A stretch of DNA of 64,000 nucleotides from Bdellovibrio sp. GT3 (GCF_037996765.1 NZ_JBBNAD010000004.1:62001-126000); one strand, 5' to 3'; shown: positions 8,775 to 18,789, counted from the first letter of the stretch. The notes: generated by a model not told the origin, from the sequence alone. A program made the numbers and translations.

Positions 8775-9656
8775 ATGAAATGGGCAAAGTCGCTTCGGCG
8801 AGTCACCAGAAAAAGCTTCCTGAATAAACTAGCGTCAGACGACATTTTGGAAATGTCGGCCTCATTGTCGTTTTATACGGCGTTGTCCTTGGCGCCTTTA
8901 TTGGTATTGCTTCTGACGTTTGTTGCTTTGATCAATGACAGTTTTCGCGAGGAGATCCTGACCCAGATTCATCTGCTCTTTGGCGGTCACTCTTCAGATA
9001 TATTAAGAGCCATTGCTAAAAATGTCGATCAGCAGCCTGAGGTTCGTGACATGGCTGGAATTATCGGATTGGTGACCTTGGTGTTTTCAGCTGGGGCGAT
9101 ATTTGGTGAGATGAGGATGTCACTGAATAAAATTTTTGAGGTGGGAACCGACGCCACTCAAAACCAGGAAGAGACGGCGCTGCAAACTGTCTGGACATTT
9201 ATGAAAACCAAACTCTTCAACATGGGGATGGTTTTAACCTTTGTTTTTATTTCCATAGTTTCTTTGGTTGTCTCGTCGGTGTTGTCGATGTTTTTAAAAG
9301 GCACCGATGCGGTATGGGGGCAGATTTTAAACTTCGTGATCTCTTTGGGAATCTTTGGAGTTCTGTTTAGCGCCATTTACTACTTTTTACCGCAAACTCA
9401 AATTCGCCCGAAAGTAGCGGTGACCTCCGGCTTCCTCACAGCATTTATGTTTTCAATTGGTAAAGGATTTATAGGCATTTACATGGGGCAAAGTGCGGTG
9501 GCGTCGTTGTATGGAGCCGCAGGTTCCCTGATAGTTCTTTTGCTATGGGTTTACTATTCCTCAGCGGTGATCTTTGTGAGTGCTGAAGTGGCCAATGAGA
9601 TTAACAAGGTGGAGCAACATGAAGAGAATATTAAAAACTCTGGGTCGAGTAAATAA
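8775..9656 (+). CDS. YihY/BrkB-family inner membrane protein
   Basis: A 293-residue integral membrane protein with about six hydrophobic segments. The N-terminal part shows the family signature: a basic start, then SASLSFYTALSLAPLLVLLL. The later segment has MSLNKIFEV, and the end has SLIVLLLWVYYSSAVIFVSAEVANE. Members were once named ribonuclease BN, but that activity belongs to another protein, and the real function (possibly transport) is not settled. Its 3' end overlaps the start of the next gene by 38 bases, so the two are probably translated together. Confidence 0.9.
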   Translation: MKWAKSLRRVTRKSFLNKLASDDILEMSASLSFYTALSLAPLLVLLLTFVALINDSFREEILTQIHLLFGGHSSDILRAIAKNVDQQPEVRDMAGIIGLVTLVFSAGAIFGEMRMSLNKIFEVGTDATQNQEETALQTVWTFMKTKLFNMGMVLTFVFISIVSLVVSSVLSMFLKGTDAVWGQILNFVISLGIFGVLFSAIYYFLPQTQIRPKVAVTSGFLTAFMFSIGKGFIGIYMGQSAVASLYGAAGSLIVLLLWVYYSSAVIFVSAEVANEINKVEQHEENIKNSGSSK

Positions 9657-10704
9657 AGTCGTCTGGATCGTGTTGATTTTTTTGGTTGTGGTGCGGGTGT
9701 TTATGCCCGAGGGAATCAAGTACGGCATTAATTGGTATATGGGCAATAAAATGGAAAGCTACAAAGGGAAGATCGAGGACTTTGATCTCGCTCTTTACCG
9801 TGGGGCCTATCAGATCGAAGGTTTGAAAGTCTGGGAAAAAGTTAAAAACGAAAAAGCCCCTTTGATTGCGATTAAACGTCTGGATGTTTCTCTGGCCTGG
9901 AGAGGGATCTTTAAAGGCAAGCTTTTAGGTGATTTAAAAGTGGATGGAATGAAGCTGGATCTGGTTGACAGTAAAGATAACAAGAAAAAACAGATGGGCA
10001 AAGGGCAGGATTGGAAGGCTGTCGTGGGCAAGTTGATTCCGATTGAATTGGAATCATTTCGAATGGCCAACAGTGAAGTTCATTGGCTCAATAACGACTT
10101 TAAAGTTCCTGTGGATGTGGTTATTGATCGTATCACGGCATCTGCCACCAATATAAAGAACACAGATAACTCCAAAGAGCTTTTGCCCAGCAAAGTTGAA
10201 ATCACGGCGCGAGTGCAGAAAGATGCCAGCCTTACAGGTGGTGCGAAGATGAATATCCTGGCCAAGACGCCGACGTTTGATTCCAAAATAACCATGGATC
10301 GTCTGAATGTGACGAAGCTGAATGATTTTTTTATGGCCTATGGGCCTATTTCATTTTCTTCGGGCCATGTGAGCTTGTTGGCTGAAGTGAGTGCGAAAGA
10401 TGACAAGATCGTGGGCTATGTTAAGCCCTTCATTGAAAAACTGGATGTGGTGAGTTCCGAAGAGAAATTCGATTCACCCAAAAGATTCTTCAATGAGATT
10501 TCCCTGGCGAGCGTGAATCTGATTTTAAGAAATCCCAATAATAAAACCATGGCAGCAAAATTGGAATTTGAAGGTGCCATGAAAGGCCCCGAGTTTGATA
10601 CTTGGGGCGCAGTCTGGTCTTCGTTAAGAAATGGCTTCGTCGAAGCCATGAAAAAGAAATTGGACAACGACGTCTCGATCAAAGACGTGCCTAAGAAAAA
10701 CTAG
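9619..10704 (+). CDS. DUF748/AsmA-like envelope protein
   Basis: A 361-residue protein with one N-terminal membrane helix (VVWIVLIFLVVVRVFMP) and a large outer part rich in beta strand. The order of motifs (YRGAYQIEGLKV, LDVSLAWRGIFKGKLLGDLKVDGMKLDL, FSSGHVSLLAEVS) matches the DUF748/AsmA-like group, which spans the periplasm and is linked to envelope lipid traffic. I start at 9619, where AGGTGGAG lies 4 bases upstream; a longer frame from 9580 has no such site. It overlaps the BrkB-like gene by 38 bases. Its stop shares the bases CTAG with the stop of the convergent DJ-1-like gene. Confidence 0.78.
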   Translation: MKRILKTLGRVNKVVWIVLIFLVVVRVFMPEGIKYGINWYMGNKMESYKGKIEDFDLALYRGAYQIEGLKVWEKVKNEKAPLIAIKRLDVSLAWRGIFKGKLLGDLKVDGMKLDLVDSKDNKKKQMGKGQDWKAVVGKLIPIELESFRMANSEVHWLNNDFKVPVDVVIDRITASATNIKNTDNSKELLPSKVEITARVQKDASLTGGAKMNILAKTPTFDSKITMDRLNVTKLNDFFMAYGPISFSSGHVSLLAEVSAKDDKIVGYVKPFIEKLDVVSSEEKFDSPKRFFNEISLASVNLILRNPNNKTMAAKLEFEGAMKGPEFDTWGAVWSSLRNGFVEAMKKKLDNDVSIKDVPKKN

Positions 10705-11306
10705 TGCGCGTGTTTCGGATGCTCGCGACGTTGTTCCCCGAGGCCTAAGACAGAAGTATCCTGTGGCCCTTTGGCGAACTCTTCGATCATCTTACGGCAG
10801 AAGGCCGGGATGTCGGCAGGTTTACGGCTGGTGACCAGGCCGTTGTCGACGACAACTTCATTGTCCTCCCATTCACCACCCGCATTGATGATGTCAGTGC
10901 GAATCGATGGATACGAGGTCACGCGTTTTCCGCGCAGGACTCCGGTTTCGATCAGCGTCTGAGGGCCGTGGCAGATCGCTGCGATAGGTTTGCCCGTATC
11001 CACGAATTCCTGAACGAATTGGACAGCACCTTCCTCGGAGCGCAGCTTGTCAGGGTTGATGACTCCACCTGGAAGCATCAAGGCATCATAGTCATCGGCA
11101 CTGGCAACTTGAATTGCGACATCGACCGTCAGAGGCTTAGCCCAATTGCCTTTTTCCCAACCTTTGATTTCACCGGTGGTTAAAGAGACAACTTCGACTT
11201 TGGCGCCAGCATCCTCCAGCGCTTTTTTAGGTAGTAGTAATTCGGATTGTTCGAAGCCGTCGGCTGCCAGGATTGCAACGTTCTTTCCTTCTAGGGCTTT
11301 GCTCAT
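10701..11306 (-). CDS. DJ-1/PfpI-family protein
   Basis: A 201-residue protein of the PfpI/YhbO type. The nucleophile elbow AAICHGPQTL gives Cys112 followed by His113, and the conserved acid is Glu19 in ADGFEQSEL. Members are described as proteases, glyoxalases or deglycases that protect against carbonyl stress; which applies here cannot be told. The start at 11306 is fixed by a strong AAGGAGG 7 bases upstream; an upstream in-frame start adds 18 residues unlike the family. It is convergent with the DUF748-like gene, and the two stop codons overlap within CTAG. Confidence 0.92.
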   Translation of the reverse strand: MSKALEGKNVAILAADGFEQSELLLPKKALEDAGAKVEVVSLTTGEIKGWEKGNWAKPLTVDVAIQVASADDYDALMLPGGVINPDKLRSEEGAVQFVQEFVDTGKPIAAICHGPQTLIETGVLRGKRVTSYPSIRTDIINAGGEWEDNEVVVDNGLVTSRKPADIPAFCRKMIEEFAKGPQDTSVLGLGEQRREHPKHAH

Positions 11307-11398
11307 TAAACTTCCTCCTTGAGTAAGCTTTAATGATAAAGCCGGGTCCGGAGGAAGCAATTTACACAGGGTAATCGTGTCGAATAACAGCGATGTTT

Positions 11399-12709
11399 TT
11401 ACTTAGCTTGGCATTCAACAGTGATTGGGGAGGATTCTGATCCGATGACCATCTTCAATGGAGCCGACCCCGGAGCCATGTTAGCAACAGTGGCCACAAA
11501 TCCTTCGCCCGCATTGACAGGGGTGGAATTGCCCAGGTTTAAAACATTGGTTTTAGATGACATATAAACCAAAGTTACCCCACGCTGGCCTTGCATTTTG
11601 CGCAGCTTGAATGGCTTTTCACCGGCAAGTTCAAAATCCACCTCTGCCGTTGAGGATTCAGCATCAGAGCTTTGAACTATCGTTCCGTAAACTTTATCGC
11701 CAACGCGACAAACGATGCCATTGGCAGCGATATCGCCAGTCAAAGATTGGTTGCGCGCTTCCAGGACTTCTTTGGTTTCATCCAGCTTCCAACGATCCAT
11801 GATTTCCAGGGACAGAGGAAGGGAGCTGCTGGTTGCCGGGTCTACGTACAATTCAACCAATTGCAACGAGCGATCCACTTCTTTGATCACGCCTGGCAAT
11901 TGAGACCCCATATTTTTGCGGGCTTGGGTGATGTCCGCTTTACAGGATTCAATGGTTTTTTGCAGAACCGAGGTGACTGCCGCTCTGTTGGCGATCAGGG
12001 AAGGCAATTCTATTTTGGATTTAAACGTCATGTAGTTACTGTAGTTGTTGGCGAATATGGCCAAAGCACCGCAAAGTTGATTGTCATTGCCTTCCTTAAA
12101 ATCATTGATAAGCGCCACAGTTTTCTTTTTGATATTTTCAGAAAGGTCGTGAATGAACTGGATTTGATCGTCTGACAAATTCAACAGGTGTTCGCGTTTC
12201 TCGATGGCAGCCACAATCAGCTTCGTTTGATCTTTGTCGAAACCATAGGCCGTTGCGATTTTTTCAAAGGAACGCTGGATTGCTAATTTAGGCATTTCTT
12301 TATCTGTGAATTCACCCTGAAGGTCTTCAATTTTTACAGCCGCATCCAAAGTGCCATTAAAAAGTGCGTCGGTGATATCCAGCTGTTTTGCGCCAGCTTT
12401 GCGACTGGTGAAATCTTTTAGAAGCTGAGCCGTTTCGTCTGTTTCCGTGGTGCCCATGGCATCCATTTTTAGACGGGCGGCTATTTTGAAAACCTTGGAT
12501 TGAAGGTCCTTCATAGCGTCCTGACGGGCTACAGAGTCCCTGATCTTGTCGTCGGGTGAAGGCACATTGCCAGTTTCAGAAGTCCGGTGACCTGAGTTCA
12601 AAAGTTCTTTTTGAATCTCAGGCTGACCAGCTGAACCCGGGGACTTACTGCCAGGTTGACAACCGGCAGTAACCATAACAAGTGCGCTTGCGATCAAGAT
12701 TTTCTTCAT
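11399..12709 (-). CDS. Lipoprotein of unknown function
   Basis: A 436-residue protein with a lipoprotein signal: MKKILIASALVMVTAGC, with the lipobox VTAGC placing the acylated Cys at 17. The mature part begins with a Gly/Ser/Pro-rich linker, then a long alpha-helical region, then a beta-rich C-terminal domain (about 330-436) with GDKVYGTIVQSSDAESSTAEVDF and a final Cys. I recognise no family. It is the last gene of a leftward three-gene unit with the metzincin lipoprotein (23 bases upstream) and the beta-barrel protein, so it probably acts with them at the envelope. Confidence 0.82.
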   Translation of the reverse strand: MKKILIASALVMVTAGCQPGSKSPGSAGQPEIQKELLNSGHRTSETGNVPSPDDKIRDSVARQDAMKDLQSKVFKIAARLKMDAMGTTETDETAQLLKDFTSRKAGAKQLDITDALFNGTLDAAVKIEDLQGEFTDKEMPKLAIQRSFEKIATAYGFDKDQTKLIVAAIEKREHLLNLSDDQIQFIHDLSENIKKKTVALINDFKEGNDNQLCGALAIFANNYSNYMTFKSKIELPSLIANRAAVTSVLQKTIESCKADITQARKNMGSQLPGVIKEVDRSLQLVELYVDPATSSSLPLSLEIMDRWKLDETKEVLEARNQSLTGDIAANGIVCRVGDKVYGTIVQSSDAESSTAEVDFELAGEKPFKLRKMQGQRGVTLVYMSSKTNVLNLGNSTPVNAGEGFVATVANMAPGSAPLKMVIGSESSPITVECQAK

Positions 12710-12732
12710 AGTCGTATCCTGTCTAATTCAGA

Positions 12733-15700
12733 TTACTTTGTTTCTTCAGCACCTGGCAAAATCGTCAGAAGGTAACGCAATTTCTCTTTGGACGCCATCG
12801 CACCAGCTTTGAACAATTTGATATCGTTCGCAGTGATGTCAGTGTACTCAGGGGCCGTTTCCAATTCTGAAACCGGAGTTTCAGGAGTGCGTGGCAAGTT
12901 GGAAGGGCGGCTGCGGGCAACCAACAATCCTTCAAGATCTTTCGCTTCCAGTTTTGCCAGACGCTCGGACTTATTCATCACCACCATGGCATTTTGAGCC
13001 ACTGCATTTTCTGGCAATGCCAGGGCTTTGAACGTGCCGGCATCTACAGCCAGTGTGTTTGCATCAGAGTTCACCACAGCGACCTTCGCGATACGGTTCA
13101 CACGGAACTGGTCAACGAAAGCTTTGTCTGCCACCGCGTGAGACTGGGAAGTACTCATGCGGGCCGTGATGATCTTAAGCATTTGCTCCTGGAAGCTGAC
13201 TTTATGATTTGGCAAGCCCATACGGCGAGCTGCGGAATCAAGAAGTGGAACTTCGAACCAGTGAGTGTTTGTGCCTTTATTCACCTGGTCTGGTGTCGGG
13301 AACATTTCATAACTCCAGTCGATATCGAACGCTGGTTGGCTCATGGCATCGCGGAAAGTCAGTTTGTTTGAAGTTTGGTCAAACAACAGAGCTGTTACCG
13401 TTGATGCGATTTCCGGAGCCAGATCTTTGATGTCCAGGTAGTTGTCCTCGTTTTGGCGAGTTCCTGTGTTTGTTCTTGCAAACAAAGCCTGTGCTGCAGC
13501 CAACTTATCCGGACCAATACCGCGAACGTCGATTTGATCCGCGTACTGAGTTGGTGTTTTGCTGTCGCGAACATCGTTAAAGAACTTACCCGTTTGACCG
13601 ACCAGGATGAACTCTGACTTCAACTGGATGTCTGAGCATTTTGTCGCCTCAGCACTCATGCTGGTAAGAGGGGCGATTTCGATGATTGTGTTTGGGTTGT
13701 CCGCTTTCGCAAAGGCACACATAACTTCCGGTGTTTTTAGAACATCCATGAAGAAGCGGCCAGAAATCAAAGCAGCCTGCTTAAGGTCCTTCAACCAAGC
13801 GATCTCAGTGAATTCCTTAGAATCATCAGTCAGAGCATAACGGTTTTTGATATCTGAGTATGACTCCATGAAGTTACGGATATATTGGAAGCGTGACATT
13901 GTACCGCTGTAGTAACCGCCTTGCTGAATTTTTGAGAAATTCTCGCGGCCGTTACGGTAATTGCGGGTCAAGTAAGCATCGTTGTAGGCTTTGATCAGGT
14001 ACTGCACGATTTCAGTGTAGTTAGTACCTTTGTCAAAGCGTTTGCAACCAGGATTCATGTCCACAGACTCATCAGAGCAGTATGTGAAGTCACGCAATGC
14101 CAGGTCTGATTTCTCTTTCGTCAGTTTTTCCAAAGTTTCAGGAACTGCAACTGCTGTCCCTTTGTCAGATTCAACCACACGGCTGTAACCGAAGCGCAAT
14201 GCCGCGATATCGTATTTGCCCAAAGTTGGAAGCAGGTTCAACTCGCTGTAACCGTAGTCCATCACAGAGCTGTATGGGATTTCATGTTTAACGCCCATTT
14301 TAGCCAGTTCACCTTGAGTGTAAAAGTTCGCGCGGTCTTCAGAACCACCAAAGTTGTGGCGTAGACCCAGGTTATGACCCAGCTCATGCACCAAAGTTGG
14401 AACCCATACTTCCGGCATTACGATCGCAATCACTTGCTCGCGCTCTGTATCGGACAGGTCATTCCATAGTTTCAATTTCTGACCCAGTTTTGCCTGCAAC
14501 GCGTTCTTGATGTGTTCGCTGAATGGGAACAACTCAGAAGGGTAGTTGCAGTATTTGGACATAACTGACAAAGCATCGATGGCTTTTGTCGCATCAGACT
14601 TGGTCAAGCCTTCATCAGCATCAGCGATCGCCATCAATGTCGATTTGTTGCTGAAGCGGGCGTGACCTTTTGCTGAGTTAGCCACAGTTTCACGCACCTG
14701 TTTAGGTGAAAGGGTATTCAGTGAGTTGCCATCATTGATCGCTTGTTTAAGAATTGATGGCGCCAATGCCGGTGTATTCTTCAACTGAGTGGATCCGTAG
14801 GAGTTGGCAATTTTATAACCCGTTTTCGTGGACAAAGTGTATGCAGAATACTTCGCTGCCTGGTGCTGGGCTTTTAGAGCCTCGGAAGGAGCGGCTTTGT
14901 TGGCTGATTGAGTCGTCGCACCGGAATCTTGCGATTCAGTGTCCTGAGATTTGGAAAGTTCGCGCACCACTTCATCATAAGTGTAGCGGATACCTTGAAC
15001 GAAGTTACCGTAGTACATCGCCACGCGGCCGCTCATGATTTCACCTGTGCGTGGATTTGCCACTGTTGGGCCGTAACCCAATGGGCCACCCGCGATCGGA
15101 TCTTCAACCATTACGATCATGCTGTTGCGAGTGTCGCCGACTTTCTTGCCGGCTGGATCGTTAAGTACCAGACGTGTTTTCATGCCCGCAGCTTTAAGAC
15201 CTTCGTTCACGCGGTCGAATGCCACTTGAGTCGCTTTTTTGATGGAAGCGAATTCAGGTTTGTTGAAGTTGTCAGAAAGGTAGTAAGTGATTTCTTTTCT
15301 TTCAGGATTCCAGCGGTTCATCCACTCTTTTTGATTTTTCAGAGTGCGGGTCATATCAACATCGTACTTGCGGTTTTCAGATGTGAAGAAGCCGAAAGTA
15401 CCCTGGTCTTTCAAAGGGTATTCGATGGCTTTATAGCCTGGAGTTGCCATTTTGCTAAGTTTCGTGAACGAGTAGTGGTAAACGATCTGTGTTTGCAGGT
15501 CATCAATGCTGTTGATGCTGTAAAGAGCACTGCCCAGGCAACCAGCGTTACCGCGGAAGCCTTTTTCAATTTGAATATTCAGGGCGCCGTCTTTAAGTTC
15601 ATAGTTCAATAGGCGAGAAGAAGTCTCAGTGTAGCAGGAAGAGCCGTACAACTGCTCCATCTCTACCGGCAACATGTTGAAACCAGTCGTTCTCATGCTA

Positions 15701-16167
15701 TTGAAATCTGGAACAAAGTTGGCCTTTTTAGACCAGTTCTTTTCAGAGTTTTCTTCTTCACGGTTTGTACATTTGCCATAGCGGTCTTCAGCACAGCGGT
15801 ATTCGACGTTTCTGATTGGGATTTCCATCAGGATTTTGTCGTTCAAAGTATTATCCTTAGCCAGACGGCCTTCGTCGTTAACTTGCATCACCTGCAAGGT
15901 GTTTTCCGTGAAGCGGAATTTAACGATTTTTTCCTGGCCTTGCCAGAAAGGATTTGCCGAGGCGATTCCCGTGTCGTCATTGTTTGTGATGTCAGAGGAA
16001 GCTACGAAAAGGTATTCGTCTTCCGGGGAAAGAGTGGCTTTGGTTTCAACGTTTTCTTTAAAGACTTCTTTGTACGGAACGGTCTTCGTACAGGAAATCA
16101 TTAATGTTGAAATGGTCAGCAGCAAAGCACCAGTTACTGGAAGTTTGCGTTTCATGTTGCTGTTCAT
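12733..16167 (-). CDS. Large zinc metalloprotease lipoprotein (metzincin)
   Basis: A 1144-residue exported protease. After a basic start, the hydrophobic segment ends TLMISC, a near-consensus lipobox. The full metzincin zinc motif HELGHNLGLRH covers residues 594-604, giving ligands His594, His598 and His604 and catalytic Glu595. A Met-turn candidate, YSSVMDYG, follows about 40 residues later. The overall plan suits the bacterial DUF5117/DUF4953-type proteases. I start at 16167 (MNSNMKRK), which has GAGGAGAG upstream; the longer frame begins at a TTG. It lies between a beta-barrel gene and a lipoprotein gene in one operon. A role in digesting prey or remodelling the cell surface is an inference. 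Confidence 0.9.
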   Translation of the reverse strand: MNSNMKRKLPVTGALLLTISTLMISCTKTVPYKEVFKENVETKATLSPEDEYLFVASSDITNNDDTGIASANPFWQGQEKIVKFRFTENTLQVMQVNDEGRLAKDNTLNDKILMEIPIRNVEYRCAEDRYGKCTNREEENSEKNWSKKANFVPDFNSMRTTGFNMLPVEMEQLYGSSCYTETSSRLLNYELKDGALNIQIEKGFRGNAGCLGSALYSINSIDDLQTQIVYHYSFTKLSKMATPGYKAIEYPLKDQGTFGFFTSENRKYDVDMTRTLKNQKEWMNRWNPERKEITYYLSDNFNKPEFASIKKATQVAFDRVNEGLKAAGMKTRLVLNDPAGKKVGDTRNSMIVMVEDPIAGGPLGYGPTVANPRTGEIMSGRVAMYYGNFVQGIRYTYDEVVRELSKSQDTESQDSGATTQSANKAAPSEALKAQHQAAKYSAYTLSTKTGYKIANSYGSTQLKNTPALAPSILKQAINDGNSLNTLSPKQVRETVANSAKGHARFSNKSTLMAIADADEGLTKSDATKAIDALSVMSKYCNYPSELFPFSEHIKNALQAKLGQKLKLWNDLSDTEREQVIAIVMPEVWVPTLVHELGHNLGLRHNFGGSEDRANFYTQGELAKMGVKHEIPYSSVMDYGYSELNLLPTLGKYDIAALRFGYSRVVESDKGTAVAVPETLEKLTKEKSDLALRDFTYCSDESVDMNPGCKRFDKGTNYTEIVQYLIKAYNDAYLTRNYRNGRENFSKIQQGGYYSGTMSRFQYIRNFMESYSDIKNRYALTDDSKEFTEIAWLKDLKQAALISGRFFMDVLKTPEVMCAFAKADNPNTIIEIAPLTSMSAEATKCSDIQLKSEFILVGQTGKFFNDVRDSKTPTQYADQIDVRGIGPDKLAAAQALFARTNTGTRQNEDNYLDIKDLAPEIASTVTALLFDQTSNKLTFRDAMSQPAFDIDWSYEMFPTPDQVNKGTNTHWFEVPLLDSAARRMGLPNHKVSFQEQMLKIITARMSTSQSHAVADKAFVDQFRVNRIAKVAVVNSDANTLAVDAGTFKALALPENAVAQNAMVVMNKSERLAKLEAKDLEGLLVARSRPSNLPRTPETPVSELETAPEYTDITANDIKLFKAGAMASKEKLRYLLTILPGAEETK

Positions 16168-16229
16168 ATTCTCTCTCCTCTTCAAAACTCTCAAAAAACT
16201 TAAAATCTAAAAAACTTTAAAAATCTAAA

Positions 16230-17117
16230 TTAAATGCTTATCGTAAATCCGGCTTTAACGATCGAAGTGGTGTCGTTAAAGAACTCGATGTTTGAATCAA
16301 TTCCGTTTGCCTTTAGTGCATTTCCTTGATTGGAAGTGCCGATCCAAGCTGAAACCGATGGAGTGAAATCCCAACCAAGATCAGCACCCACGCTGAATTT
16401 GTTGCGGGTATCATCCTGGTAAGTCCAACCCACGGTATAGCTGTAGGAAGTTTGCAGTGCCAGTTTCGAAAAAAGCGGCAAGGTGTAGGTCAATGCCAGT
16501 TGCGCATTGTTGCGCATATTGTAGGACCCATCCGCTGTCATTTCATATTCATGGAAGCTGCGGGTTAGTTGTACGCCTGTGCTCGCAGAACTGCCCCAGA
16601 TCAAGTTGTTGAAAGCGATCTTAGTGCCAATGCGGGCAGCACCTTGATAAGACATTTCGTCCTGCATTTGGCGATTCGTTGGCAAGATACCAGCCAGGGT
16701 ATTGATCCACGCGATATCCTGCGCAAGCTGTGTTTTAAAACTCAATGAAGCACTGGTATTGTCAAAGTAAGTGTTCTCTGGGCCGACGTGTTCTTTGATT
16801 ACTCCCGTGCCTATGCGCATGGAGGTGATTTTATTAAAGCGGTAGCCAGCCGATAAATCGACGGACGTTTGAGCATCACGCTCGTAAGAGTCTTCTTTCA
16901 TCATGTTGCTGTATGATTCTACGCTCAAATCCAGAGACCAGGCTTTGGCTTCTGGAGTGGGAGCTGGAGCCGCAGGGCGTTTTGCCTTGGTCGTGGAAGT
17001 CGAAACATTGGCTGCCAATGCCGGTGTGCCTACAGAAAGCGCCGCCAGGACCGTTAAACCCTGAATGATGCTCTTAATATATGTAAGACCCGTAAACTTG
17101 TTCACAATAGACTCCAC
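16230..17117 (-). CDS. Outer-membrane beta-barrel-like protein
   Basis: A 295-residue protein with a signal peptide (hydrophobic GLTVLAALSVGTPALA, cleavage near residue 35). The rest is a series of alternating amphipathic strands: WSLDLSVESYSN, TSVDLSAGYRFN, NAQLALTYTLPL, LALQTSYSYTVGW, and the end SIVKAGFTISI. This is the plan of an outer-membrane barrel of about 12 strands, although the terminal residue is Ile, not Phe. It is the first gene of the unit with the metzincin and the lipoprotein. The 283-base gap before tldD on the other strand must hold its promoter and carries the palindrome at 17281. Confidence 0.78.
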   Translation of the reverse strand: MESIVNKFTGLTYIKSIIQGLTVLAALSVGTPALAANVSTSTTKAKRPAAPAPTPEAKAWSLDLSVESYSNMMKEDSYERDAQTSVDLSAGYRFNKITSMRIGTGVIKEHVGPENTYFDNTSASLSFKTQLAQDIAWINTLAGILPTNRQMQDEMSYQGAARIGTKIAFNNLIWGSSASTGVQLTRSFHEYEMTADGSYNMRNNAQLALTYTLPLFSKLALQTSYSYTVGWTYQDDTRNKFSVGADLGWDFTPSVSAWIGTSNQGNALKANGIDSNIEFFNDTTSIVKAGFTISI

Positions 17118-17280
17118 GATGGGCTTTAAAACAAGAGACCCATCTCTAAGTTCTATATGAGCAAGGGGTGGGCCATGAAATCTGAGTCAGGGGGCCGTTT
17201 ATTTCGAGCTGGTAGCTGGGGAAGCCATTCGTGACATTCCACGCAACGAGCCGTTTAAGGTTTGGTCAGACCACAAAACG

Positions 17281-17297
17281 TGTCTCAAAAAGAGACG
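17281..17297. promoter_or_regulatory. Palindromic operator-like motif TGTCTC-N5-GAGACG
   Basis: TGTCTCAAAAAGAGACG lies in the 283-base divergent region between the beta-barrel gene and tldD. The same arrangement recurs at 29361-29377 and, with one exchange, at 49661-49677. No T tract follows, so a terminator is unlikely; a regulator-binding site or promoter element is more plausible. Confidence 0.45.
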
Positions 17298-17400
17298 AGT
17301 CGTGAATATCAGTACCTTCGGACTTATTCCAAAGTGCTGCGGTGTTTTTAATTGGGACTGATTTCTCTCTGGGATATGCTTTTTCGAATAGGGGGCAATC

Positions 17401-18789
17401 ATGATCGTTCAACCTCATATTCTGACCAAAGCTCTGGATGCAGCACTTTCAACCGGTGCCACTTTCGCAGATATCTTTGTTGAGGATACTTATTCTTCCA
17501 ACTTGTCTATTCTAAGTTCCAAGGCCGATCAGGCCATCGTGGGCCAGCTTTATGGCGCAGGCATCCGTTTGTTCTTTGGTCACGAGATCGTGTACGTAAC
17601 AACAAATGATTTGTCGGAACAGGGCTTGGTGAAAGCCGCGTTGAATGCTGCGAAAAGCCGCGGTACTGGCGCACCAAGTAAATCCATGCCGCTATTGCAA
17701 GTGCCATTCGATTCGGTTCACACTTACGGCGAAAAGCCATGGGAAATGAATCGCGATCGTAAGTTCGCGTGGATGAACTCCCTTGATCAGCATGCGCGCA
17801 ATCGCAACTCTGCGGTCACTCAAGTTGAAGCGGCATTGAATGAAAAATTCCAAAAAGTACAGATCGCAAATTCCCGCGGTTTGATGGCCTATGATGAACG
17901 TGCTTACAGCCGTTTGAATATGGAAGTCTTTGTTGAGCATATGGGTGTGAAGGAAAGCTCCAGTGAGCGTTACGGTCACATGGGAACTTCCGAACTTTAT
18001 GACAATATGAACCTGGCTGATTTCGCAAATGAAAACGTGGACCGCGCGATGGGCCTGACCACGGCAAAGTTTGCACCAGCAGGCGAGATGCCAGTGGTGA
18101 TTGATAATTCCTTTGGTGGAGTCTTATTCCACGAAGCCTGCGGACATGGTCTGGAGACAACTTCTGTAGCCAAAGATGCTTCTGTGTTCTGCGGCAAGAT
18201 GGGCCAAAAGATCGCCAATGAGTGTGTCACTGCGATCGACGATGGTACGATCAAGAACGGTTGGGGCTCGCTGAATATCGATGACGAAGGCAATAAAACA
18301 AAACGCACAACGTTGATTGAGAACGGTGTTCTTAAATCTTATATTGTCGACGAAATGGGCTCGCGCCAAACGGGTTATGAAGTGACCGGCAGTGGACGCC
18401 GTCAATCCTACAAGTATGCACCAGCATCCCGTATGAGAAATACCTTCATCGATGCCGGTAAGGATTCCTTTGAAGAGATGATTCGTGATGTGGATTATGG
18501 CTTGTATGCGAAAAACATGGGTGGTGGCTCCGTGAACCCGGGAACTGGAGATTACAACTTCCAGGTTCGTGAAGCTTACATCATCAGAAATGGTCGCATC
18601 GAGGAAATGGTGAAGGGTGCCTGCCTGATCGGTCGTGGCATCGATACACTTGGCAAAATCACGAAAGTTTCAAATGAACTGAAATTGGCGACGGGAATGT
18701 GCGGCTCGGTGAGTGGTTCTATTCCTGCAGCTGTTGGTCAGCCGCAAATCTTGGTATCAAGTTTGATGGTTGGTGGGAGAGCAGGCTAA
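17401..18789 (+). CDS. tldD: Metalloprotease TldD
   Basis: A 462-residue TldD protein, the zinc-bearing half of the TldD/TldE peptidase that degrades unfolded peptides and matures some peptide natural products in the cytoplasm. The HExxxH motif is seen at 244-249 (HEACGH, with His244, Glu245 and His249), inside the family's GVLFHEACGHGLE. The C-terminal part has GTGDYNFQVREAYIIRNGRIEEMVKGACLIG and MCGSVSGSIPAAVGQP, both typical. The ATG at 17401 follows AGGGGGCA. The stop overlaps the start of tldE by one base (TAATG), so the two are translationally coupled. Confidence 0.96.
   Translation: MIVQPHILTKALDAALSTGATFADIFVEDTYSSNLSILSSKADQAIVGQLYGAGIRLFFGHEIVYVTTNDLSEQGLVKAALNAAKSRGTGAPSKSMPLLQVPFDSVHTYGEKPWEMNRDRKFAWMNSLDQHARNRNSAVTQVEAALNEKFQKVQIANSRGLMAYDERAYSRLNMEVFVEHMGVKESSSERYGHMGTSELYDNMNLADFANENVDRAMGLTTAKFAPAGEMPVVIDNSFGGVLFHEACGHGLETTSVAKDASVFCGKMGQKIANECVTAIDDGTIKNGWGSLNIDDEGNKTKRTTLIENGVLKSYIVDEMGSRQTGYEVTGSGRRQSYKYAPASRMRNTFIDAGKDSFEEMIRDVDYGLYAKNMGGGSVNPGTGDYNFQVREAYIIRNGRIEEMVKGACLIGRGIDTLGKITKVSNELKLATGMCGSVSGSIPAAVGQPQILVSSLMVGGRAG

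Noticed and set aside
14908-15612. A 234-codon open frame antisense to the metzincin gene
   Set aside because: It is a shadow of a strongly conserved gene with no ribosome-binding site or recognisable domain.
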